In this document: piece after piece, positions 46,556 to 64,000 of the stretch
How the letters are laid out: the number at the start of each line of letters is the position of its first letter
Position numbering within the stretch: the stretch's first letter is position 1
Source of the DNA: Alviniconcha marisindica
Lineage: Eukaryota > Mollusca > Gastropoda > Provannidae
Assembly (NCBI GenBank): GCA_018857735.1
Contig: JABMCL010000047.1
Location: 1,357,501-1,421,500, forward strand
Direction: 5' to 3'
DNA length: 64,000 nt
Position numbers and translations under genes: made by a program
Notes under the pieces: model-generated
What the model was told of the DNA's origin: nothing
Seen by the model: only the letters and a program-made list of their open reading frames with translations
The model's database searches: none

Positions 46556-49500
46556 CACACGGCATAGGAAGGAAGATGAAGGCCACTGTGTTTGGGGAGT
46601 ATTCAGAAGATTAGTGATTGTTACAGCAATAAAGACATGCATGGTTGGGATGCTTACTGTCCCTCATTGTGCAGGGTAGATGGCTGAGTGCAACAGGCTC
46701 TATACTTGCTGGTTATCTCACCCCACAAAGCTACAGCCAGCACATTTAAAACATCCACACAGTCACTGAGTCACATGTATCTACACCTCTGTTGCATACA
46801 GCCTCCTGGAAAAATATACTGGTGCACACACTTCTGATCAACAGTTTCACCGCATGTACCCCTTCAACAAAGAATAAATCCATAAACAAAACGGGAATTT
46901 GTAATAGAGCATAATTTATGGACATTTTTCAACAGGGCCACAGATACTGAACAAAAGGACATACACATTATTACTGTTGAAGTAAAAACTGTATGGCATA
47001 CATGTATAAAACAAAAACAGGAAGAGAAAAAGTATAACGTGGAGTGTCGCTGATTCTGAATTGAACAAAGAACTGCATGATCTTCTCAGAGTTGGTGGCG
47101 ACTGAGAAATGACTGGTTTCTGAGCAGTCACAGTCATCTTTTGTTAATAATGAACACTAAAGTACCAAAATGAAATTACACTTAATTAGACAACAGGTTG
47201 TCAAAACAGTGTAATTACTCTTAAGACATAAATAATATCATGGATCACAGGTACAAGGTGCTTTGTCAAATTACACTTATTATGTGTGATTTTACAAAGC
47301 ACCTTGTACCTGTGATCCATGACACATGGACTGATTATCACCTAGTGTACAGACAGTGACATTAGCAAGTCTAATACTGCACAGAAACTTTATCTAACCA
47401 AGGACAGCGGAGAGTTTTCACTCCTTATTTTGAAGGCTGTAATATCTAATTGCTACTGGCATTTGACAAATACGCATTTCAGGCTATGGTCAATTAAAAA
47501 AAAAAATGTGTATCATTTAGGGCACTGTCACGGACTGATATATTTGAGTTGTTTCATGACAAATTTCTGTTGCGAGGTAACTTTGATGTTCTCAGTCACT
47601 TAGTTCTAGGAGGTGTTCAATATTAATTAAAATCAGACTAGTCAATGACTAGGTAAAGCATGTACCCATGAAACATTGAATCTTTCAAGTGAAGTGCACT
47701 GATCTTAAAACGCTAAACAATAGGAACACTAAACAAAAAGAACATTAAAGAGGGCTTCACAGTAATTTACACTGCCAGGGTGACAGCTCTTGCACTGTTG
47801 TAGGAACAGGCACAGAAACAGGAATGCTGAAAACATTATTCTAAACACAGCATAACAAAACAATGAAACACATTCATCAGAATTTTAAACTTACTATTAA
47901 AACTTCAGTGAACTGCAGAACTGAGGAGCAGCTAACAGATCAGTTAAGTCATTAGAATTCAAGGTTATGCAACAGTTACCTATGGTGGGAACCAGTGAAA
48001 ACATTGTCAGCGATAGTACCACTGCTCCTCTCTCTGTCTCTGAGGGAATGAGATTCTGATAACATGACAGTATTCAACTGCATGACTCATGCACACAAAA
48101 ATACGTGATAAAGGCACAGAACAGATGCAATGAGATGAATTATTAATTTTTCAAAAGTACTTACATCGGAGGACTGCAAACTCGCATATATTCTTGTCCA
48201 CGTAAAGAAAATCCATAACATCTACAATGCAGACAAATTTGATTTTTTTCCATCCACTGTACAATTTTACAGCAGATTTGTTCTTTTCTTTTTATTAATT
48301 TAAATAAATCAACAGAGCGAGTCTGCAGCAGTCAGGCCAGAGTGAGATTAACTGATGCATAAACAGAAAGCTTTTGAATGAATTAATGCAAATATCCCAA
48401 AGACCTGTACATCTTAATCAGCATTGCACTACTAATTACTGTTAAATTATCTCTTCTCAGAATCAAGAGAGATCTATGTACAGACAACACAAGCGCTAAC
48501 CACAAAATAAATGCATCACACATTAACGCTGATGGTTTGGGTTAGGTGTCACATGTTTATTCATACTTCAGCATTAATAATTTAAACATACAGATGAACA
48601 CTGGCTTAAATGAACAATGTGGTCAAAAAACGTCCACTGGAATGTCATAAAACTTTCAGCTAATTCAGGTGGGTGGGTTAACTTGGGCATAGTACTCTGG
48701 TGAAAGTAGTTTTCACTAAAAAAAAAAAAATGTTTTGTTGTTGTGTGTGTGTGTGTGAGAGTTAAAGGCAGAGCTCTAGAGGGATGGTGGACAGTGGACT
48801 TGTTAGTTTGGGTGTACTGGGTTAAAATACCAATTTTAAGACCTCTCTTATAATCGGCACTGAAGCATTCCACACATGTGCGCACACACACACACGCTCA
48901 CACACACACACACACACCTCCCCCCAAAAGTAAAAGGTGTTTTTGAGACACAAAGAGAGGTACTACATACCTTCCGCCCTGGAATCAGAACTACATACCT
49001 TCCACCCTGGAATCAGTCTTTCAAGTCCAAACTAGATTTCAAGATTTTTTTCTTCATGGATCACACAATTCAAAGTATTTGGGGTGGTTGGGGGTAAGTC
49101 ATTTATTTATTTATTTCAAAGAGGAGTGCCATGTACGTGAATAGTACAGTAAATATGAATCAGTTCGCAATTTTCTCTTTATCTTAGACAGCCACCTCTC
49201 AGCCAGCAATAACGATACTCTGCTGCATTTTGCAGGAGGAATGGGAGGGGAGGGGTGCACAAAGAAAGACAGTGTGTGTGTGTGTTCCCAGTACCTCATA
49301 ATCACAGCCACAGGTTGTCAAAACAGAAGTCGAGTATCAACAAAATCACACTGTACCATGTTAGGTACGATAAATCCCTGACAAACGAGACCTCAGTGGC
49401 CGCCCTTTTTTTTTTTTAACCATTCCTTGCCCTTAGGATGTTATATATAAATATACATTCATATATAAATATATATTCCATTCATAGTGCTTCAGGAACC

Positions 49501-49871
49501 AAGCTTGCCAGTCCGTTGTTGTGCACTGCTTAAACCGTGACTCTTTTATACATGTATGTATATTGTCTTTTGTTATTCATGTGTGACACACATTTTATTT
49601 TAAATGAAAAAAAAAAAAAAAGGATCTTGATTTGACATCCTTGGCAAATGGATTTTTATTTCCCAGCAGAGTACAACATGATAAGTAGTACTGCATGAAT
49701 GCAGACGCTTCATGCATGCTTACAGTATACAAGGCAAAGTTCTCGAAGAAACATTTCTGGTCAACTTACACTCTCTTCAGAGAAACTCTTTGAATGAAAC
49801 TGTATCAGCAGCATACTAGACGTTTGGCAGGGAAAGAGCTAGTGCACAGCTCACCAGAGATTCACCCTGTT
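46556..49871. other. Between convergent genes; AT-rich, no gene seen
   Basis: Holds the long hairpin at 47238-47322, a short (AC)n at 48886-48918 and a two-copy 'actacataccttccnccctg' duplication near 48960-49015. No coding exon was supported. Part of it could be 3' UTR of SLC30A7 if polyadenylation is distal. Confidence 0.5.
47238..47322. repeat. Long hairpin, 29-bp perfect arms
   Basis: The left arm 47238-47266 (TCATGGATCACAGGTACAAG, then GTGCTTTGT) is exactly complementary to 47294-47322. The inner part pairs further with two mismatches (GTCAAATTACAC against GTGTGATTTTAC), leaving a TTATTAT-like loop. The overall length of 85 nt is within the range of a microRNA precursor, but the perfect arms are more typical of an inverted duplication or a very small MITE. 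Confidence 0.9.
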
Positions 49872-49962
49872 CAGTTCAAGGTTGCCTTACGTCCACAGAG
49901 ACCGTAAGGACTATTAGGGACAGGGAGCCACCTCGACTTTCATGCAGCTCCTGAGCTCTGAA
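49872..49962 (-). mobile_element. Family B element, short form
   Basis: On the minus strand: 'agctcaggagctgcatgaaa', 'gtcgaggtggctccctgtcc', 'ctaatagtccttacggtctc' and 'tgtggacgtaaggcaac'. Internally deleted by about 15 bases compared with the other copies. Confidence 0.8.
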
Positions 49963-49998
49963 TTTGCGCTAAAAAAAATTAAAGGGGGGGGGGGGGGG

Positions 49999-50330
49999 GG
50001 GGACAGACACTACAGTTATGGGATGAGCAGATGGATAGCCTTCAAAGGGAGTCCCAGTGTTGTCTAGAAACATTTGCTGCTCACCATCAATATTTATTAG
50101 ACCATACCCCATTCAACTGTACAACATAGCTCACACATACAAGGTTCAAGCATAAACTCTAGACTCAATGGCTTCAAAACTATGATCAACTCACTCAATG
50201 GCATGTTGACATTTTCATTCAAAGTTTTCTTCCACGGGAATGGATTAGGGGTCTCCCAACCCCAAATCATGTACCACATCCTGCGCGTGGCTACTGTTCT
50301 GCTCATCTCATAACCGTAGCGTCTGTCCCC
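49999..50330. mobile_element. MITE-like element with ~32-bp terminal inverted repeats
   Basis: The left arm GGGGACAGACACTACAGTTA then TGGGATGAGCAG (ending 50030) matches the reverse complement of 50299-50330 at all but three positions, all transitions. The interior (about 270 bp) has no coding capacity. The left end merges with a G run (49984-50000), so the exact terminus and target duplication cannot be read. Confidence 0.75.
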
Positions 50331-51259
50331 TTGTAAAACAATCAGAGTGGTCTCCCATCAAATCTTTACATCAAATGGAACACAGCTTTTCCCTTTTGCA
50401 CACAGTCAAAGCTGACTCCCCATCCAATTGTTGCAACAAAAAGAAATCGAAAAGAAAGAAAAAGGGTCATGCCCATTGTAATGTAATCAAAGCTGGACTT
50501 CCATCTGATCTGTACACCATGTAAAACATGTCTTTTAAAAAGGTATAATTCCCCTTGTAACGACTGATCTCACATCCCATCAAAACGTCATGTAATTGAA
50601 GCTGTTTCCATTATCAAATCAGGTCGTCCAATTCATCTTTACATCATGTAAAAAAGGCTGTTACATGATCTCCATTTCCAGTCTCTTCTCTGCACCAAGT
50701 ATGTCAAAATTAGTATAAGGAGGCATCCTCTGCTAACGTGATCTGCCCAAATCCCCACCAACAGCATCACAACTGAGGTTTGTCTGTACCTGACTGTTTT
50801 CATGGTCTTGAATGGTCGACAAAAGGAAAGTGGTATGGGTTCTTTGCAAACGCTTTGCAATGGGAGTTGTTCCACATCACACAATGACAGCAAATGAAAA
50901 TGCCCTGTATTTCTCCAAGGAAAATAAACAATGCATATACTTTCACTGCAATAATACTGCATTTTTGCAGATTTGAGACTCTTACATCCAACCAATTCTC
51001 CATCATGGACAGCCATTCAAAGCAGCAGACACTCCCTTCCTCATACCACAGGCATATGAAGAAATTGGACATAATGCCCTGACTCTGGGAAAGCTTACCC
51101 CACTCTCTCTTAAATACAGATCAATTTCATAAAGGCGCACACCAATCATGCATGATTTTGTCACAAAACTCACAGATTTTCGTTTAACACAAGAAAGCAC
51201 AAATGATTCACTTTGGCTTATGGATGAAACGTATGCCAATATTTTAGTGTAAACGGGTG
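50331..51259. other. Between convergent genes, no gene seen
   Basis: Mixed sequence. Open frames at 50639-51239 on the minus strand have no splice signals in the right places and no recognised domain. Confidence 0.45.
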
Positions 51260-51757
51260 AGCATGGATAGCTCAGTGGTACCGCACTGGACTCAGGATCA
51301 AAAGGTCACGGGTTCAAGTCCCAGCAGGAGCGGCAGAGCTTCTTCTCCAGGGTCAATTTTCAGTGCTGACTCTTATTTCAGTATCCATTCCACCCCATGT
51401 TACCACAGTAGCACGTAAAAGATCCCGGTCATTCTGCCAAAAGTGCAGGTGGCAGGTTACAGCTGAACACACATGCACCCAACATACATGGCTTCAAATG
51501 AAAAGACACTGTAAACTGGTGCATGGCTGTATGGTGCACACAAAATGTGCACCAAGATGGCAGCAGTTTCACATGGCACCAGCCATATAACAACCAAACA
51601 ATGCTGTAAGTAAACCACTTCGATGGATATTCAAATTACACTATAAAAGGCTACAGTCATTCACAAGCGACAAGAGCGCAGGGAGTCTGCTCGAGAGCAG
51701 AGAATAGCGCTATATGAAAGCGATCAACAAGTACAACCATCAACAACAACTAACAAC
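51260..51757 (+). mobile_element. Full-length tRNA-derived SINE (family C)
   Basis: The tRNA-like head 'gcatggatagctcagtggta' holds an A box (about 51264-51280). GGTTCAAGTCC at 51311-51321 is the B box. A long body follows ('cacgtaaaagatcccggtca', 'ttctgccaaaagtgcaggtg') and then the tail 'gagcagagaatagcgctata' plus 'tgaaagcgatcaac' with CAA/AAC-rich end. The head is close to a tRNA but the 3' acceptor half is lost, so it is a SINE and not a tRNA gene. About 490 bp. Confidence 0.85.
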
Positions 51758-51952
51758 GGTTTCTGTATCACTCACTTCAAAAAATAGCGCATGCATGGCA
51801 GTCAAGATAATTATGTGCATTCATTTTCAGGGGTGGGTGTTGTCTCTAGATTTGCTGAGTTCAGCAGATGTGAGATTTCATGTTCTTGGAGCACAATGAT
51901 CATTACTGCACATGAACAACGTCACAGCAGGAGCGGCAAAAAAACAATGAGG

Positions 51953-52043
51953 GAAAGTTTTACTGATCATGTCATCTCCAAAACAGCCTGCCATCAGTGC
52001 TTCTGATTCTACATGAATCTAAACTGAACGCAATCATAAATGC
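51953..52043. repeat. Dispersed direct duplication, copy 1
   Basis: 'ttttactgatcatgtcatct' to 'ctaaactgaacgcaatcata' is repeated at 52981-53070 with only a few substitutions, about 1.0 kb away. Confidence 0.9.
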
Positions 52044-52109
52044 TTTGATTGAACAGGCCCGAATATAATTTTTCTCACATTTCGGGGGGAATTATACGGA
52101 TGGAGGTGG

Positions 52110-52262
52110 AGACTGGAATATGCCCAAGGAATCACCAGCAGACGTTTCAGTTCAAGGCTTTATACCACTCATACACTTCACATGGGGGTGGGGACTGGAA
52201 TATGCCCATGGAATCACCAGCAGATGCTTTCAGTTCAAGGCTTTACCACTCATACACTTCAC
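52110..52262. repeat. Two-copy tandem duplication, ~82-bp unit
   Basis: 'actggaatatgcccaaggaa' to 'cactcatacacttcacatgg' is followed by 'actggaatatgcccatggaa' to 'cactcatacacttcacac'. Confidence 0.9.
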
Positions 52263-52980
52263 ACAATTTCCTCTGTTTTCATTCCAGCCAGCTCCCATCC
52301 TTGAACTGCGCAGACCTGAGTTATAAAACAACCATCTGCACAATGTGCACTTGAATGTCTGTGGTGAATGCACTGCGCACTTAAACACAGTCTTGCCATT
52401 CACAGTCATTTTGACAACCCTGTAAAGATGAGGCCTACTCATACTTCTGGCACAAACAATTCTGAGCATTAGCACCTGGAGAAAAAAAAAAGGCAAAACA
52501 CACAGACACACATATATATGAATGTTTTCATCAGCAACACTTATACAGAAACATACAACAGAAACACTTCCAACTTGGAAATGGACTGTACTTAAAAGCA
52601 AATTGCCAACAATGACCAGACTAGCATTATTTAGTTATTTTATGGCCGTTTCATTTTATCTTCATTGTCCAAAGCCATTTTTGCTTCTTCTCCCCCTTTT
52701 TTTTTTGGTGGTGGTGGTGGTGGGGGGGGGGGGGGGGGGTTCTTGTGTTTGTTGTTGTTTTTCTCTTATTCTTTTTTTCCTTTTTCATAATCTTTTTTTT
52801 AAATTACTTTTTAAGAAACTTGTTTTAGGTTTGTTTGTTGTAGCTATTCAGATGACTACTTCACGAAAAGTTATAGTTTTGATATATACAGGTTAGATCA
52901 GGCAGTCTGTCACCACTTGCATCCTAATATTCATTTCAACTCTTAAGATCTCTGACAGGAAAGAAGAAGAAAAAAATGAT

Positions 52981-53070
52981 GGAAACTTTTACTGATCATG
53001 TCATCTCCAAAACAACCTGCCATCAGTGCTTCTGATTCTACATGAATCTAAACTGAACACAATCATAAAA
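52981..53070. repeat. Dispersed direct duplication, copy 2
   Basis: Partner of 51953-52043. Confidence 0.9.
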
Positions 53071-55140
53071 CCTTGTTGTTCCTTGGCTAGTGTTTTGTCT
53101 GTGTTTCATTTACCCTCTTTTTTTCTTCATTTTCAAATGATTAAAACCAAACTGCCAAATAGCAGTACAAGTATCACGCAAGAAAAAACAAAAAAACAAT
53201 CACAAACAGAGCAGCTACCCACAAAATAATGTGACGATAGCATGATCACATGTTAAACACTAAACTAGCTCACCAAGAAAGCAAAGATCAACTCATTTTG
53301 CAAAACGAAATTTAAAAATAAGTATGTACACATGATGAATGAGCAGTTCCATTCAACAATAAATGAGACTATGAAAGGATAAATGACAAAAGTGAAACAG
53401 AAACCGTTCTGGAAGGCATTGAACTAAAAAATCTAAGAAATAATACCCTTGACCACATGCACACAGCCTATCCATGCAAGAGATCATAATTTCAGGTGAG
53501 AATTTGGTTAACAAGAGATATGAGAAGCAAAAACCCACCCTAAACAGACTGCTCAACTGCACCCAGTCAAGGCACCAAAATTGAGAGAAGTAAATCACCA
53601 ATGAAATCACACATTTCACACCTCTACTTTTTAAATCAGAGAAACTCATGCCTGAAGCAAGCTAACAAACTGACTGACAAATGCCATCAAAGCATTGCCC
53701 ACCGCACACTCTCATTCCAGAAGCTTGACTTCCTCTCTGCATCTTGGAACAATAGATCAGAACAGGATATAGTCCATTCTCTGCTGGAGTGACTAGTTCA
53801 TGGCTAAATATAGATTTGGTGCTTAGAAACTACTCAGAGATGCTGCATGGGGTAGTGGCACAGACACCCAATGGACTGCAGTGGCTCTGCAGTTTCCCCC
53901 TCATCCACATCTACACCCCCCCCCCTCCCCCACCCCCTCTCCCTCCCCCCTCCACACACACATACAGACCCTGTTCCCGATCTGAGGCTACTGATGTCAT
54001 TTTGGGATCTTATCTTAATTAGTTAAATCTTTGTTGTTGTTTTTTGAGTTCCATGTCAGGATAGCATTCAGATCTAGTGATCTTCATGACATGACAAACT
54101 CCATTGTTGAAATCCCTGAAGACGGAGTGCAGCTGCTGGAATGGTGGGTAACACTGCACACTGTATGACAGTATGTACAGGTGTGGGGAAACGGTTGTAC
54201 ACCCTACCTTCTCACCCAACACTTGGTGAACCTCAGTTTCAGCTACGGAAGCTCACCAACAAAACGAACACCCCACCCTCATCTCCCTAAATCCATCTCC
54301 CAACCCAGCCCCCAACACGGAAGACAGAGTTAATGCTGCTCCGTGAGACAGGAAGACAGTCGCGGTAAAAAAAAAAAACCCACCTGTATCAGGTTTTGAA
54401 AAGCTGTTTTGTGCTTGTGTCAAACATTTGTAACCAAACATTTTTTTTTAAATGGTGGGGGAGGAGGACAAATCAAATCTTGACTAGATCATGTTTGAAA
54501 GCAAGATCCTTTATATATATATATACAAACAAATGTACTTCAACAATACTCACACAAACTCACACACATTTAAACTACTCTAACATAAAAGGGTTATTGT
54601 GCAAGTACCACTCTGACTTCCAAATGGAAACTAAAAACTAAATTGAGCATAAATATAAAGCTACAAAGGTGTAGCCAAGTCACTGTGCCTAAAGAGTCAT
54701 ACTCTCACATACTATTCCAAACAGAGACTCACAGGCTGACTACCATGGGCACATTTCACTTACAAACACAGGACATACTTTTATGCAAGAACAAGAAGAA
54801 AAGTTAAAAACCACACCTTTTAGCAAAACATAGATCATCTATACAGACACACAAAAATAGCCCTCTCAGAAAATGAATATGCACTGCTGAATAAACAACA
54901 TGCTTGCAATTGCACACATACTCACACACACATAAACATATAAACATACGCATGCATGCATGCATGCACACACACATACGCACACACACACACATAAAGT
55001 CTTTTTTCTTCTTCTTTTTTGGACGCAGCTGAACAGACTCAACATCAAGGTCTGCATGCATCAGTGTATATTGCTTTTTGAAGTGCACACAGATAACGTC
55101 CTGAACTGCATGCACCAATCATGGAATCCAGCAAAACCCT

Positions 55141-63145
<8,005 letters not shown>

Positions 63146-64000
63146 CTGTTTAAACAGAGGCAATAAACAAAATTAACATCACTTCTTTGTTTTTATTTTC
63201 TTCTTCCCCCCCCCCCCCCCCCCTTTCTTTCTTTCTTTTCTTCTGTCCAGAGCAGTACTGTAAATATTTTGATTTAGTAAGAATTAGAAACAACCCTGAG
63301 TCAAGTAAAGGTCTTATCACCAAGACCATGTGATCCGACACGTATTAAATGATGTTTCTTGTAACTGCAGTGCTGTGTCCAAAACTGCTGAACACTTCTT
63401 CACTGTCCACTCTACACTCAGGCTACATGCACTCTACACCACCCCATCCAAATACCTCCCCCACATCATATTACCATGCCAGTTTGACTGAACAGTGACC
63501 CTAACCTCCCTTCAGCAATAAAGTCTACAATGGTTCACACATTCTTTGTTTTAAAAAACCCACACTCTGCTGCAAACAGAGCTGCAACCGAGCTGTAACC
63601 CAAACACTGCACCTCCTCTCTATGTGCCCGCCCTTCCTTTCTCTTTCAAGTCTTTCTTCCCCCCCCCCTCCCCCCCATCATCTTCTATAGCTCTGCATCT
63701 GTCACCAAAGCTAGCTCCCAGTCCCACCTTCGCATGTTTCAAGCAGGAGCTCAGTTCTCTTTCTTTTTAGGGTGAAGCTGTTAACTAAAGTAGATGGCTA
63801 GAGCTGTGCTGGTTGGGACATAGCCCCAGGGACCACTACAGTAGCTGGACTGATCTTGTCATATACTTTAAAACTAGTTAAGACTTTTCTGTTTGTGTTA
63901 GTGGTTTTTGGTGGTTGTTTTTTAGCCTGTGCACAGCCATGCACACACCAAGCTGAATAACTGTTAACAGTGACAGTTCAACTTTTCTATTTGAAGATTG
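63146..64000. other. SLC30A7 intron, no exon seen
   Basis: Pyrimidine-rich and AT-rich sequence with C runs at 63206-63223 and 63660-63677. No minus-strand exon resembling the ZnT7 N-terminus was found, so it should lie to the right of the window. Confidence 0.6.

Larger units (their letters stand above)
51758..55140. other. Between convergent genes / SLC30A7 3' flank, no other gene seen
   Basis: Contains the duplications at 51953-52262 and 52981-53070, a G run at 52722-52739, a C-rich patch at 53919-53951 and short AC/GCAT simple sequence near 54950-54995. The 3' UTR of SLC30A7 should occupy the right-hand part. I could not fix its polyadenylation site. Confidence 0.45.

Noticed and set aside
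46254..46586. 110-codon minus-strand frame with a repeated peptide
   Set aside because: It is produced by the 68-bp minisatellite. There is no splice signal or homologue recognised.

Overview
The window is eukaryotic nuclear DNA, most likely from a lophotrochozoan and probably a gastropod mollusc. Three things suggest this: two animal genes with many phase-matched introns, very long (AC)n and (CT)n microsatellites, and several tRNA-derived SINE and LINE 3' tails of a type I associate with mollusc genomes. The species assignment is inference. There are no bacterial operons, CRISPR arrays or phage features.

Layout. Bases 1 to about 22,800 form a repeat compartment with no gene I can support. 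It holds microsatellites, homopolymer runs, at least seven minisatellite arrays (21, 40, 44, 45, 57/63 and 65 bp units), SINE copies, a decayed TTAA-type MITE relative and a 78-bp perfect palindrome. Bases 22,800 to 28,380 are more AT-rich and quieter. They hold one probable protein-coding first exon on the minus strand (24,637-24,755, gene unknown), one complete SINE and the probable promoter zone of the next gene. Bases 28,385 to 42,543 (+) carry a complete 13-coding-exon gene for IFT52, an intraflagellar transport complex B core protein (442 aa). Its last intron contains a phase-consistent three-exon candidate microgene with an AT-hook motif (39,891-41,375). Bases 42,544 to 55,140 lie between convergent genes and carry inverted-repeat (MITE-like) elements, a full tRNA-derived SINE and small duplications. 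Bases 55,141 to 63,145 (-) carry ten exons of SLC30A7 (ZnT7), a Golgi-type zinc transporter with a histidine-rich loop. Its 5' first exon lies beyond the right edge.

The two main genes run tail to tail and are functionally unrelated: ciliary transport and zinc loading of the early secretory pathway.

The most striking pattern is that tandem duplications straddle exon/5'-splice-site junctions at three places in these two genes. (1) IFT52 exon 5 runs into a 2.4-kb array of about 40 copies of 47- and 70-bp units, each repeating the exon end plus GTATGT donor. (2) IFT52 exon 12 runs into nine copies of a 31-bp unit repeating the exon end plus donor. (3) SLC30A7 exon b is followed by a 51-bp copy of its own end and donor. 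Each array offers many decoy donors, and the 70-bp unit on its own resembles a complete mini-intron (GTATGT, TACTAAC, CAG).
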